Assembly: GCA_017519045.1 (NCBI GenBank)
Contig: JAFWTC010000086.1
Coordinates: 1 to 64,000 of the forward strand
Direction: 5' to 3'
Source of the DNA: Candidatus Methanomethylophilaceae archaeon
GTDB lineage: Archaea; Thermoplasmatota; Thermoplasmata; Methanomassiliicoccales; Methanomethylophilaceae
Length of the DNA stretch: 64,000 nucleotides
Both the position numbers and the translations under genes were made by a program. Shown here piece after piece: positions 1 through 8,530 of this stretch (positions are counted from its first letter, which is position 1; each line of letters begins with the position of its first letter). The notes under the pieces are model-generated. The model was not told where the DNA came from and did not search any database. It saw only the letters and a program-made list of their open reading frames with translations.

Positions 1-512
1 ACATAACCGTCGGCACCGGCATCGGGATCGGGTTCACCATCGACGGGCGCCCCCTCCACGGCCTCATGCATCCTGAAGGCGGCCACTCGAAGGTCATGAT
101 GCATCCCGACGAGACCATATCCAGCGTCTGCAGGTTCCACCCCGACTGCGCCGAAGGTTTCGCAAGCGGTCCCGCCGTGGAAAGGCGCTGCGGCAGGCGC
201 GGGGAATCCATACCGAAGGACGACCCCGTCTGGGAGATCGAGGCCTACTATCTTTCCCAGCTCGTGCGCAACTGCATGCAGATCCTCTCGCCCAACGTCA
301 TCGTGATGGGCGGTGGCGTGATGGAGCAGTCCCATCTCTTCCCGATGGTCAGGGATGGCGTCCGGGAGCAGCTCCACGGCCACTACGTGCGCGCCGAATC
401 CGCGGACTTGGACACCTACATAGTGCCGTCCCTGCTTGGAGGGAGCCAGGCGCTCCTCGGATGCATCCGCATGGCGTCGGAGGTTTTCGGTCACCCCCTC
501 TCCCATCTATAA
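1..512 (+). CDS. ROK-family sugar kinase (fructokinase/glucokinase-like), 3' part
   Basis: The frame is open from the window edge (first full codon at base 3) to TAA at 510-512, so only the C-terminal ~169 residues are seen. The visible part opens with the glycine-rich phosphate-binding segment TVGTGIGIGF, followed by HPEGGH and a CxxHxDCAEG segment. That matches the ROK zinc-binding motif of bacterial and archaeal fructokinases. Later GGGV and LLGGSQALLG segments fit the ROK C-terminal lobe. By family it would phosphorylate a hexose with ATP in the cytoplasm; the substrate cannot be told from this fragment. Confidence 0.85.
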   Translation, partial: ITVGTGIGIGFTIDGRPLHGLMHPEGGHSKVMMHPDETISSVCRFHPDCAEGFASGPAVERRCGRRGESIPKDDPVWEIEAYYLSQLVRNCMQILSPNVIVMGGGVMEQSHLFPMVRDGVREQLHGHYVRAESADLDTYIVPSLLGGSQALLGCIRMASEVFGHPLSHL

Positions 513-562
513 ATAACGCTTCGATGTCGTCCGATGGGGGCTCCCTCCCATCGGGTGGCCAT

Positions 563-1378
563 ATGTCCGACTCCAAATCCCCTATCTCCAGCGCTCGCCT
601 CGATTCCGTCAAGTCCTCGGTACTCAGGGGGAAGTTCGTGTCCGCCGACAGGTTCCTGTCGATATACGACGACCGCCTCCACTCCAGGCGCATCCCCGGA
701 TGCTATGTCATCCTGGTCTACAAGGGCCGGCATGCGTCCAGAAACCCCGAGAACTACCTTATGGGATACGTGGGACAATCCGTGAACGTGTTCTCGAGGG
801 TCCATGAGCATCTCGTGGGCGAAGGGAACGAGGGCGTCCGCTCCGCCATCAAGGCAGGAAGGCGCGTCATGGTGCAGCCCTTCCCCTGCTCAGCCGAGTC
901 TCTGAACGACATGGAGCGCCTTCTGATCGCCGCGATGAGCCGCGACAGGCTTTACAACATGACCGACGGGGGGTCCGCTTGGAGGTGCAGGGACAGGTCC
1001 GACTTCATCCTCGCGGACAAGAGGCTGACGTTCGATTGGGATTCTCCCCCTATGCCGCTCTGCAGGACCCTGGCCTCCTGCTACGGGAGGTCTGGTAGGA
1101 TACGCCTGAGGGTCGACGGCATACCGGTCTCGACCCTCTCCGACGGCTCCCTGATAAGCTTCGACCTGCCCAAGGGGCCCCACTCCATCAAGGCCTCCCG
1201 CATCGGAAGGTCCTCAGGAACGATGGAGGCCAGCATTGGCGACGGGTGCGAGATCGTCGTATCGTCCGGGATGCTCAAGGTCGGAGTCAAGGTGCTCCGC
1301 CGGCGCCAAGACGTCCCGGTCCCGTCCAAGCAGAGCAGAAGGGAGGATTGCCTCGAGTTCAGGAACCCTGAGTCCTGA
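563..1378 (+). CDS. GIY-YIG-like nuclease domain protein
   Basis: This is 271 residues from an ATG preceded by GGTGG four bases upstream; a TATA-like TATAAATA lies at 508-515. An upstream ATG at 524 is too close to the TATA box. The first half carries a GIY-YIG-like pattern: GCYVILVYKG, then GYVGQS, an arginine and histidine (RVHEH), a later glutamate (DMERLLIAAM) and a final YN. These are the catalytic-type positions of the superfamily. The second half (about 170-270) looks beta-rich, possibly a PEGA-like domain. It stands alone between a ROK kinase and a zinc-ribbon miniprotein. A nuclease role is inferred from the motif only. Confidence 0.65.
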   Translation: MSDSKSPISSARLDSVKSSVLRGKFVSADRFLSIYDDRLHSRRIPGCYVILVYKGRHASRNPENYLMGYVGQSVNVFSRVHEHLVGEGNEGVRSAIKAGRRVMVQPFPCSAESLNDMERLLIAAMSRDRLYNMTDGGSAWRCRDRSDFILADKRLTFDWDSPPMPLCRTLASCYGRSGRIRLRVDGIPVSTLSDGSLISFDLPKGPHSIKASRIGRSSGTMEASIGDGCEIVVSSGMLKVGVKVLRRRQDVPVPSKQSRREDCLEFRNPES

Positions 1379-1488
1379 CGATTAGAAGTATTCTAACCGA
1401 TTTAATAATCCAACAACCTTTCACGTTGGATAGTCCCGAAAGGGTAAGACAGAACCGCTTATAACCGTCCGACAATTAACCTTCCACC

Positions 1489-1611
1489 ATGAACTGCGCA
1501 TACTGTGGATGTGAGATATCCGCCCTTTGCCCGTTTTCGATGTGTCCGAACTGCGGGCAGCCGTTCATGAAGCCTGAGCCTTCTGACTCGAGCAACACAA
1601 CCGTTTATTAA
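1489..1611 (+). CDS. Zinc-ribbon miniprotein (40 aa)
   Basis: Forty residues starting MNCAYCGCE and containing two CxxC knuckles (CAYC and CPNC) plus extra cysteines, so it probably binds one zinc ion. A TATA-like TTATAAC sits about 27 nt upstream of the ATG, which suggests a leaderless mRNA. It stops at TAA 1609-1611, just upstream of the HAD gene promoter. Function is unknown; small double-zinc-ribbon proteins of this kind are common in archaea. Confidence 0.6.
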   Translation: MNCAYCGCEISALCPFSMCPNCGQPFMKPEPSDSSNTTVY

Positions 1612-1661
1612 ACCGTTCGACCTCCGATGGACCCGAGGGGAAACGGGTCCTCGGAGGAATC

Positions 1662-2127
1662 ATGTACAGACTGGCGATTTTCGATTTGGACGGGACTCTC
1701 GCCGACCTGTCCGGATGGCCCTATGCCGGCGCCGACATGTACCCCGACATGAGGGATGCCGTCGGGATCCTCCGTGATAACGGCATCGTCCTCGCCCTCG
1801 CCACCCTGATGGACGGAGATTCGGCCGAGAGCGTCCTCCGCGGATGGGGCGTCAGGGAATCGTTCTCATGCGTCATGGGACGCTCCTCGACGTACGACAA
1901 GGGGGCGCTGATACGCGGATGCCTGGAATTCCTCGGATGCTCCCCCGCCGACGCCCTCATGATCGGAGACAGCCCCGGAGACCTCAGAGGCGCCAGGTCC
2001 TGCGGGGTGGACTTCGTGGGGGCACCTCGCAGCGATTTCGTCGCGTCCTACGACGGCATCTACGTCCCCATGGACGGATATGCCCTCTGCAGATTCGTCT
2101 TCGGAAGGAACCGATGCGCTCAATTAA
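1662..2127 (+). CDS. HAD-superfamily phosphatase, apparently frameshifted at its 3' end
   Basis: The start ATG follows a strong GGAGGAATC ribosome site. The protein shows the HAD motifs in order: FDLDGT near residue 7 (nucleophile aspartates), the motif II region ALATLMDG, and motif IV MIGDSPGDLRGA near residue 108. About 150 residues match a complete small phosphoglycolate-phosphatase-like protein. The frame does not stop there but stays open to 3776, straight through the protease genes. The natural-looking stop TAA at 2125-2127 is one frame away (+1). I therefore place the end there and infer a one-base indel, sequencing error or decayed 3' end. Substrate unknown. Confidence 0.6.
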
Positions 2128-2151
2128 ATACAGGCCGCATGATTGGAGCAC

Positions 2152-2835
2152 ATGTTCTCGGATGCGTACGGACTGGTAAGGAGGTTCACGCGTCCGGTGG
2201 TGCTTTCACATCCCGATTCGGGCTCCGTCCCGTTATGCGGGACGCTCATCGCGGTCAACAGGAGCGGATGGATGCTCACGGCGAAGCACGTCCTCGCCGG
2301 AAGCGGCCGGATGGAGCCTGGCTCCCTCGGAGAGCGCCTGATGCTCGGGTGGCCCGGACTCGGGGTCGAGGACCTCATCGTCGATTCCAAATCCGACCTC
2401 GCCCTGGCCAAGGTGGGCCCGTTCGATTCCGAACTGACGAACGAGTATCCCTCGTTCCCCAGGGAAGGCGGCGTGGAGGCCGGGATGAGCGTGGGAAGGC
2501 TGGGATTCGCCCCGGAATCCGCCGGAAGCGGCTTCGAGTCCGCCGGCATCCTGTTCAACGAGGGAATCGTCTCGCGGATCTACCAGAAGGACGGAGTGAA
2601 GTACTTCATCACCTCGTCCCCGGGGATCAAGGGGCAGTCCGGAGGCCCGGTCTTCGACCGCGACGGAACGGTCGTGGGAATCCAGACCTCCACCCGCAGC
2701 GCCGAGATAGGCTACGCCATGATAACCGACTCGGGGTCGGCGGCCGGGCTGAAGTCCAACGAGGGCATAGCCATACACGTCGAGACCGTCCGCGACTTCC
2801 TCGACGCCGCCGGCGTGTCCTACAGGCTGGTCTGA
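2152..2835 (+). CDS. Trypsin-like (S1/HtrA-fold) serine protease, cytoplasmic
   Basis: This protein of 227 residues has the chymotrypsin-fold triad in order: His46 in LTAKHVL, Asp82 in KSDLALAKV, and Ser163 in GQSGGPVF. There is no signal peptide or transmembrane segment, so it is predicted to be intracellular. No PDZ domain follows, unlike DegP/HtrA. The start at 2152 lies about 26 nt from a TTAAAT box, suggesting leaderless expression; a TTG at 2143 is an alternative. It converges on a homologous but serine-less gene at 2847-3713. Confidence 0.8.
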   Translation: MFSDAYGLVRRFTRPVVLSHPDSGSVPLCGTLIAVNRSGWMLTAKHVLAGSGRMEPGSLGERLMLGWPGLGVEDLIVDSKSDLALAKVGPFDSELTNEYPSFPREGGVEAGMSVGRLGFAPESAGSGFESAGILFNEGIVSRIYQKDGVKYFITSSPGIKGQSGGPVFDRDGTVVGIQTSTRSAEIGYAMITDSGSAAGLKSNEGIAIHVETVRDFLDAAGVSYRLV

Positions 2836-2846
2836 TCCCGCCGGGG

Positions 2847-3713
2847 TCACTCCACGATCCTGAACTCCTGCTCGTCGTCGTAGGACGAATACCTCACGTT
2901 CTTGGAGTCGAGGAACTGCCTTATGGTCTTGACGTGGACGCCCCTGCCTATGCAGCAGTACTGGTCGTCCAGGGGGCTCTTCTCCTCCGAGGTGCTGTGG
3001 AACCCGAAGGGCACCGCGAACGAGTTGACCTGCATTGCGCAGACCCGGCCCTCCTTGTCGACTATGGGCCCTCCGGCCTGTCCCCTGTATCCCGGCGTGG
3101 AGGTGTCGAGGTACATGGCGTCGAACGGGCTGTTGCCGGCCTTCTTCATCGTGACGATCTTGGACACCACGCCGTCGTTCACGAAAAGGGCGGAGTCCGA
3201 GTCTATCTTCGGGATGCGGAACGCGTTCATCTTGGCGTCGAACTCCGTCGGCGGATCCATGAAGGGGTGGCCGACCCTGCATACGCTCATCCCGAGGGAG
3301 ACCTCGTCCGGATCCGCGAAGACAGGATAGTTGCTGATCATTTTCGGCTTGAAGTTCACCAGCTTCACCAGGGCGATGTCCACCCTGCGGTCGATGGTGA
3401 CCTCGCTGATCATGACTCCGTCCCATCCCCACCAGAAGGAATGGTTGAGGATGAACTTGGGGTCCAGCTTGGGAGGGGCCCTGGAGGAGCCGTCGGCGGG
3501 CGCCTGCATGTTCTCGATCTCGGCGATCTTCTTCCTGTCCGCCTCATGCTTCACCAAGGAGTCGAAGGTGTGGGCGGCCGTTATGGCCCATCCGTCGCGG
3601 TTCACCATGATGAACGAGTTGAGGGTGGTTCCGACCGTGCCGTCCTGATAGCGGAGGGAGGTCGCCACCGGACGGGTGAATCCTTTCGCCTTGCGGCATG
3701 CGTCCACGAACAT
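2847..3713 (-). CDS. Trypsin-fold protein with catalytic serine replaced by alanine
   Basis: A 288-residue paralogue of the neighbouring protease. It keeps the His (ITAAHTF, His48), the Asp (VDIALVKL, Asp112) and the oxyanion-hole glycine context, but the nucleophile motif reads GQAGGP with Ala213 where Ser is needed. The codon is GCC, so more than one base differs from the common serine codons TCC and AGC at most by one step; no frame damage is seen. An insertion of about 40 residues follows the His motif. It is likely a pseudo-protease that binds peptides or regulates its active neighbour; that role is inference. Confidence 0.7.
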   Translation of the reverse strand: MFVDACRKAKGFTRPVATSLRYQDGTVGTTLNSFIMVNRDGWAITAAHTFDSLVKHEADRKKIAEIENMQAPADGSSRAPPKLDPKFILNHSFWWGWDGVMISEVTIDRRVDIALVKLVNFKPKMISNYPVFADPDEVSLGMSVCRVGHPFMDPPTEFDAKMNAFRIPKIDSDSALFVNDGVVSKIVTMKKAGNSPFDAMYLDTSTPGYRGQAGGPIVDKEGRVCAMQVNSFAVPFGFHSTSEEKSPLDDQYCCIGRGVHVKTIRQFLDSKNVRYSSYDDEQEFRIVE

Positions 3714-3806
3714 GAGGGGACATACGGCCTACGGTATAAACGAACATCGGACGCGCGGAGACGGGCCCTTCATTAGTTAATAATACAGGTTCCCCATTGT
3801 TCGGAC

Positions 3807-4235
3807 GTGATCTCCAAGAACGTTCAATATATGCTGTACGCCGGGACGAGGAAAGAGGACTACTCCGGCTGGAGGAAGGTGGACGTGCAAGGCGACGAGG
3901 GCATGGACTACTGGTCCCTGGACCTCGGGGGCGGCTACTCCTTGGAGAGGATCTCCCGCAAGGTCAAGAGGCTCCTTTGGACCAAGTGGGTCAGGATCAA
4001 CGCCCTGAGGCACGACGGGACCATCGAGGACCCCGACGGAGACTACATGGACTCCATGATGAGCGTACTCTTCAACGTGCGCATAACCGTGGACGACGAC
4101 ACTATAAAGTTCGAGTCGAAGAACGAATCCTTCGCGGTGATCTCCAGGGAGCCGGTGGACTGGAAGGACTTCGAATCCGGGAAGCCCGACTTCGAGGAGA
4201 CGGACACCTCGAACTGGTCCAGCTTCTACTCCTGA
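3807..4235 (+). CDS. Hypothetical protein (142 aa)
   Basis: Starts at GTG, about 27 nt from a TTAATAAT box, so probably leaderless; the next in-frame ATG is nine codons on. It is an acidic, soluble protein rich in Trp and Tyr with alternating hydrophobic segments typical of a small beta-sandwich. There are no transmembrane or known catalytic motifs. I do not recognise the family. It lies divergently from the serine-less protease gene, and the two may share the promoter region at 3714-3806. Confidence 0.5.
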   Translation: MISKNVQYMLYAGTRKEDYSGWRKVDVQGDEGMDYWSLDLGGGYSLERISRKVKRLLWTKWVRINALRHDGTIEDPDGDYMDSMMSVLFNVRITVDDDTIKFESKNESFAVISREPVDWKDFESGKPDFEETDTSNWSSFYS

Positions 4236-4295
4236 GACTAACAACCTTAATTCATCCTTGAAACGCTATAATCGGTCATCCCCGCTCGACGGGGC

Positions 4296-6383
4296 ATGGA
4301 TCGCGAAGTCCTCTCAAGGATGCTGAAGGAGTCTGCGGCGGCCGTCCTGTCGTACGTCGAGGACATGCAGTTCGCCACGGATCCGCCGATGGGCGTGAGC
4401 GTCTCCGAAGTGGGGTCGTACGACGTCTGGGACGGATACGCGGTGCTGCACCTCCAGTCCCTTCCCCAGGACACCGGGTCCCTCGAGCTTATGGTGGACG
4501 ACAAGGTGTACTCGGACGAGGAGGCGGGGTTCACTCGCTACGACGAGGTCTCCCGCACCATCGTCATACGCCCCGACCCCTCCCTGCTGTCGCTGATGTC
4601 CATCTCCCATCCGCGCGTCCGCGTGATATCGGACATGAAGTTCCTTCTCCGCGCGATGGCGGCGTTCCTGGACAGGTACTCCGGGATGATACGGCTTCCC
4701 GACGTCCCTCCTTGCGTCGGAGAGCCCTGCTTCCCTGAGGGGAGCCCGCCCTCCGAAGAGCAGGTCTCCGCGGTCCGCGCCATCCTGTCCAACGGCATGT
4801 CGTACGTCTGGGGGGCCCCGGGCACCGGAAAGACGCAGTTCGTCCTCGCGACCTGCATCAAGACGTGCGTCAGGGACGGCCTCAAGGTCGCTGTGTTCGC
4901 GCCCACCAACAACTCCGTGGAGCAGGTCCTTAGAGGCATTCTCAAGGCGTTCCCGGAGAGCGAACTGGGCGGCGGGATCCTGCGCCTCGGCGTGCCCACG
5001 AGGGAGTTCTTGATGGAGCACCCGGAGATGTGCGAGGACAGGCAGGCGCAGCGCAGGGCGGACAGGCTGGAATGCAGCATCAGGAACCTGGAGGAGGTGA
5101 TCTTCGAGAGGACCTGCGAGCGCGTCAGGAAGGACGTTGACGCCATCGCGGAACGCCTATCCCGCATGGACCCGGGGCGTCCGCCGGATCCAGACCCGGA
5201 GCTGGAGGCGATGATCTCGCCGATCCTGGCCCTCTGCTCGGCCATGAGCGGCGCCCGCGATTCCGGCTCGGACCTGAGGAAGACGCTATACGAAGCCCGC
5301 TCCGTCCTCTACGACAGGGACAGGCCGGCCCTCGGGATCCCCGAATACTCGGACATGTCCGATTCCGAGATATCGGACCTGATAAGGTCCCTCAAGGACG
5401 AGGCCGAGAGAATATCGTCCAGATGCACCAGCAGAAGGGTCAAGGACGTCTCCGTGATAGCCGGGACCCCGCTTCAGTTCATATCCCGCTTCAGGCCCAG
5501 GGGCTCCGAGGACGACGGCCGCATGGAGCTCGACGCCGACAGGATATTCGTCGACGAGGCCGGATACTGCAGCCTCATGCATGCCCTGACGCTGTTCTCC
5601 AACGGCGTCCCCGTCTCCTTCCTCGGAGACCACATGCAGCTTCCGCCCGTCTGCGAGATCGACCCCGCCCTCATCCTCTCCAGCATGGCCAAGGGAAGCG
5701 GGCTCAGGAACGCCTTCCTCTGGGACATGAACGCCATCTACAGCGAGGAGCTCCTGACAAAGGGGCGCGGACGTCTGGCCGCATCCTACGTCGACGGGCT
5801 GGCCCCGGACCTGGAGGCCACCGTCCGCAGGGATCTGACGGAATCCCACCGGTTCGGCCAGAACCTGGCGGGGATACTGGACAGGCACGTCTATCGCAAC
5901 GGGATGACCGGATGTGGCGAAGGCGACCTGAGGATCTTCTTCGCAGACGCCCCCTGCGGGGAGAGGACGGACAGGAAGAACGAGGCCGAGGCGGAGGCCG
6001 TGAAGGGCATTCTGGAAATGTCGGCGCCCGAGCCGTCGGAGGTGGCCGTGCTGACCCCGTACGTCTCGCAGGTGAAGCTCCTCAAGGGGATGCTCGGAAG
6101 GTACAAGGACTGCGTGATGACCGTCCACGCCTCCCAGGGGAGGGAATGGAGGACCGTGATCCTCAGCGTGGCGGACAACGACTCCCTCACCAAGGAGGTC
6201 CCACTGAGGTTCACGAGCTCCTCCACGGGAATGGGCCTGCGGATAATCAACACGGCGGTCTCGAGGGCGAAGGAGACCCTCGTCCTCGTATGCGACGCCG
6301 GATTCTGGACCTCCCGCAAGGACGAGCTCATCTCCGACATACTCGAGGAGGCCCTTCCTCTGGCATCGGGTCAACAATTATGA
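4296..6383 (+). CDS. Superfamily 1 (Upf1/Dna2-like) helicase
   Basis: A 695-residue protein with the SF1B helicase motifs: Q-motif region SEEQVSAV, Walker A GAPGTGKTQ near residue 172, motif II VDEAGYC, motif III GDHMQLPPV, motif IV/IVa SHRFGQ, motif V VMTVHASQGREW and motif VI NTAVSRAKETLVL. An insertion rich in Arg and Glu between motifs Ia and II probably forms a coiled coil. It unwinds nucleic acid using ATP. The ATG is about 28 nt after a CTATAAT box. The small gene at 6411 follows 27 nt later and is probably co-transcribed. DNA versus RNA preference cannot be told. Confidence 0.8.
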   Translation: MDREVLSRMLKESAAAVLSYVEDMQFATDPPMGVSVSEVGSYDVWDGYAVLHLQSLPQDTGSLELMVDDKVYSDEEAGFTRYDEVSRTIVIRPDPSLLSLMSISHPRVRVISDMKFLLRAMAAFLDRYSGMIRLPDVPPCVGEPCFPEGSPPSEEQVSAVRAILSNGMSYVWGAPGTGKTQFVLATCIKTCVRDGLKVAVFAPTNNSVEQVLRGILKAFPESELGGGILRLGVPTREFLMEHPEMCEDRQAQRRADRLECSIRNLEEVIFERTCERVRKDVDAIAERLSRMDPGRPPDPDPELEAMISPILALCSAMSGARDSGSDLRKTLYEARSVLYDRDRPALGIPEYSDMSDSEISDLIRSLKDEAERISSRCTSRRVKDVSVIAGTPLQFISRFRPRGSEDDGRMELDADRIFVDEAGYCSLMHALTLFSNGVPVSFLGDHMQLPPVCEIDPALILSSMAKGSGLRNAFLWDMNAIYSEELLTKGRGRLAASYVDGLAPDLEATVRRDLTESHRFGQNLAGILDRHVYRNGMTGCGEGDLRIFFADAPCGERTDRKNEAEAEAVKGILEMSAPEPSEVAVLTPYVSQVKLLKGMLGRYKDCVMTVHASQGREWRTVILSVADNDSLTKEVPLRFTSSSTGMGLRIINTAVSRAKETLVLVCDAGFWTSRKDELISDILEEALPLASGQQL

Positions 6384-6410
6384 ATAGCGATAAGTGGGTG
6401 AGGCTGACAG

Positions 6411-7070
6411 ATGGACGACGACACCGGCGCACGCGAAGAGGACGAGTTCAGGATAAAGGAGGACGCGTCGCCCTCCGGGCCTAGATTCCCGATAGTGAAG
6501 ATGATCAAGCAGGAGGTCCTGTTCTCATCATGCGACCCGGACGAGCTGCTGAAGCGTTATGGGATCTCCGGGAACGCGTATTCCCTAGACGATCTGGACG
6601 ACGACGCGGTGGAGGAGCTGACGGAGTTCGTCGGCTCCAACCCGGAACATCCCGAGGCGTCCAAAGTATCCCTGATCCTCGCCAGGGCCCGCTGCAACAA
6701 CGGCTTCGACATATACGATCCGGAGAACGTGGGGTCCCTGTTCGAGTCGGACCCAGCATGCGGGGCGATCTACGCCTGCAACGAGATACTGGACTCGCTG
6801 ATCTACGTCATGGGGATCACCGAGGTCATGGACAACGTATCCTACGCCCTATGTGTCTTAAAGGCGGTGCAGGAGGGCATAATCACGGCCGAGGAGCTGC
6901 CGCATGCCGTCGAGCTCTTCTCCTACAGGAACCGCTGCGCGACGGAGATCTATCCCGGACGCCCGGACCCCGGGTCGGTGGAGGCGTGGAAAAGCATCCT
7001 GTTCAAGACGATGTCGATGATGTTCGGGAAGGCCGCGGACGGCGGAGAGAAGCGTGAGGTGACGGGTTAA
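6411..7070 (+). CDS. Hypothetical acidic alpha-helical protein
   Basis: This is 219 residues, strongly acidic at the N terminus, then mostly helical with several cysteines (NNGFDIY, DPACGAIYACNEIL). No motif is recognised and there are no membrane segments. It lies 27 nt downstream of the SF1 helicase on the same strand, so a functional link to the helicase is plausible but unproven. The gene ends at TAA before a convergent gene. Confidence 0.5.
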   Translation: MDDDTGAREEDEFRIKEDASPSGPRFPIVKMIKQEVLFSSCDPDELLKRYGISGNAYSLDDLDDDAVEELTEFVGSNPEHPEASKVSLILARARCNNGFDIYDPENVGSLFESDPACGAIYACNEILDSLIYVMGITEVMDNVSYALCVLKAVQEGIITAEELPHAVELFSYRNRCATEIYPGRPDPGSVEAWKSILFKTMSMMFGKAADGGEKREVTG

Positions 7071-7151
7071 GGGGTTTCATTCCAACACCAGTTTCGTTCG
7101 TACCCGTCACGTTCGTTTTCTTCCATCCGTGTCGACCGTATTTATCTTTAT

Positions 7152-7754
7152 CTATCGGTTTCCGCAGGGGTGGAAGCATGTCCGAGATCGGCGAGATCGC
7201 TTCTTGCCCTTCTTGGCCTTCTTCTTCGACTTCTTCTTGGAGTCGTCGACGAGGCCGCTGAGCTTGGAGAAGAGCTCGTCGTCGTCGAAGATGGTCTCGC
7301 CGATCACGCTCAGGATGTACGGGTCCTTCAGCATGTGCTTCACCATCTTCTTGGACTTGAGCGCCTGCTCGCCGATGTCCCTGTACCAGCAGTCGAGGAC
7401 CAGGGCGCAATGGTCGGCGCGTATCTCGTCCGCCTTCATCTCCTGGTCCACGACGTCGCTTCCCTGGGATTCCAGGTACCTGTCGTAGCAGTCAGGACGG
7501 TCAACCTCGTCGGGATTGTCGATGTCCAGGCCCTCGAGGATGGAGTCGTCCTCCTTCATGTCGGCCAGGACCGTGATGTACGAGATCATGTCGGCGTTGA
7601 TGTAGCGGATGAGCTCCGAGACCGCGTCCTTCTTCTCCTGCTTCCTGTAGCGCTTCAGCTTGCCCTCCAGGTCGGAGATCTCCTTCTTCTTCCTCTCGAT
7701 GACCGCCGAGATCGTGTCTATGGAGTCCTGGAGACTGTATTCGCCGTCTGTCAT
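7152..7754 (-). CDS. Hypothetical coiled-coil protein with lysine-rich tail
   Basis: This has 200 residues. Residues 1-60 form a coiled coil (ISAVIERKKKEISDLEGKL). The middle is helical with Cys/Trp-containing YRDIG segments. The C-terminal ~30 residues are extremely basic, with KKKSKKKAKKGKKRSRRSR, which could bind nucleic acid. It starts 3 nt after the stop of the Sel1-repeat gene at 7757, so the two form an operon. Function unknown. Confidence 0.55.
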   Translation of the reverse strand: MTDGEYSLQDSIDTISAVIERKKKEISDLEGKLKRYRKQEKKDAVSELIRYINADMISYITVLADMKEDDSILEGLDIDNPDEVDRPDCYDRYLESQGSDVVDQEMKADEIRADHCALVLDCWYRDIGEQALKSKKMVKHMLKDPYILSVIGETIFDDDELFSKLSGLVDDSKKKSKKKAKKGKKRSRRSRTCFHPCGNR

Positions 7755-7756
7755 GC

Positions 7757-8449
7757 CTATGTCATCCCCACATGCGGATTAATACGTTTGTCGGATCGGT
7801 ACTTCTTGTCCCTGGGGACTATCTGCACCGGGGCGCCGCAGAACGGGCAGCGGTCCAGCACCGCGTCCATCCCGTCCTTGTCCTCACCGAGGAGGGCGGG
7901 GCCCTTGAACGAATCTATGAACACTATGTCCTGGGCCAGAAGGGCGTCCAGCATCGGCTTGCAGCAGGCCGCCTCGACGTCCACGTCGGATATCTGGAGC
8001 TTCAGCAGGGGCCTCGCGCGGAGGTTCCTGTTCCTCTGCTCGGTGAGGACCGCATCGACCCTCTCCGCATCCACGTCCGCTCCGGGGAATCCCATCTCCG
8101 CCGCGTATGCGAGCATGCGGACCGCCTTCTGCATGTCCTTCGGGACGCCGGTCCCCACCTCGTACATGAGGCCGAGGTGGTAGAGCGCGCTGGGATCCAG
8201 CGAATCGGCGGCGTCTCCGAGATACCGTATCGCCTTCTGCATGTCCGGCTCCACCCCCTGCCCGGAGGCGTACATTATCCCCAGCTCCCTGCGGGAGGGC
8301 ATGTAGCCCTTGGCGCAGGAGGCCTTGAAGCATTCGGCCGCCTTGGCGTAATCCTTGGGGGCGTCCGTGCCGTAAAGGTACGAAAGGCCGAGCTGGTACA
8401 TCTTCTCAGCGTCGTCGAGGTCACCCGGGTGAACGTTCTCTTCAGGCAT
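7757..8449 (-). CDS. Sel1-repeat (TPR-like) protein
   Basis: This 230-residue protein holds three Sel1-like repeats in its first ~130 residues (YQLGLSYLYG..DYAKAAECFKAS; RELGIMYASGQGV..MQKAIRYLGDA; YHLGLMYEVGTGVPKDMQKA). It ends with a CPFCG half-knuckle near residue 200. Sel1 repeats are helical protein-binding scaffolds. No signal peptide is present. It is upstream of, and nearly contiguous with, the lysine-tailed coiled-coil gene. Partners are unknown. Confidence 0.75.
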   Translation of the reverse strand: MPEENVHPGDLDDAEKMYQLGLSYLYGTDAPKDYAKAAECFKASCAKGYMPSRRELGIMYASGQGVEPDMQKAIRYLGDAADSLDPSALYHLGLMYEVGTGVPKDMQKAVRMLAYAAEMGFPGADVDAERVDAVLTEQRNRNLRARPLLKLQISDVDVEAACCKPMLDALLAQDIVFIDSFKGPALLGEDKDGMDAVLDRCPFCGAPVQIVPRDKKYRSDKRINPHVGMT

Positions 8450-8530
8450 GTTATCAGTCGGAGGATTCCCTGCCCGTTAATCTAACTTGCCTATGGACGG
8501 CTGGCATCTCCGCCTAAGGTACATCTCGAC

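Noticed and set aside
1662-3776. A single 704-residue protein fused to the HAD domain
   Set aside because: After about residue 155 the sequence is Arg/Gly/Pro-rich and lies antisense or out of frame to two well-supported protease genes, so it is a reading-frame shadow.
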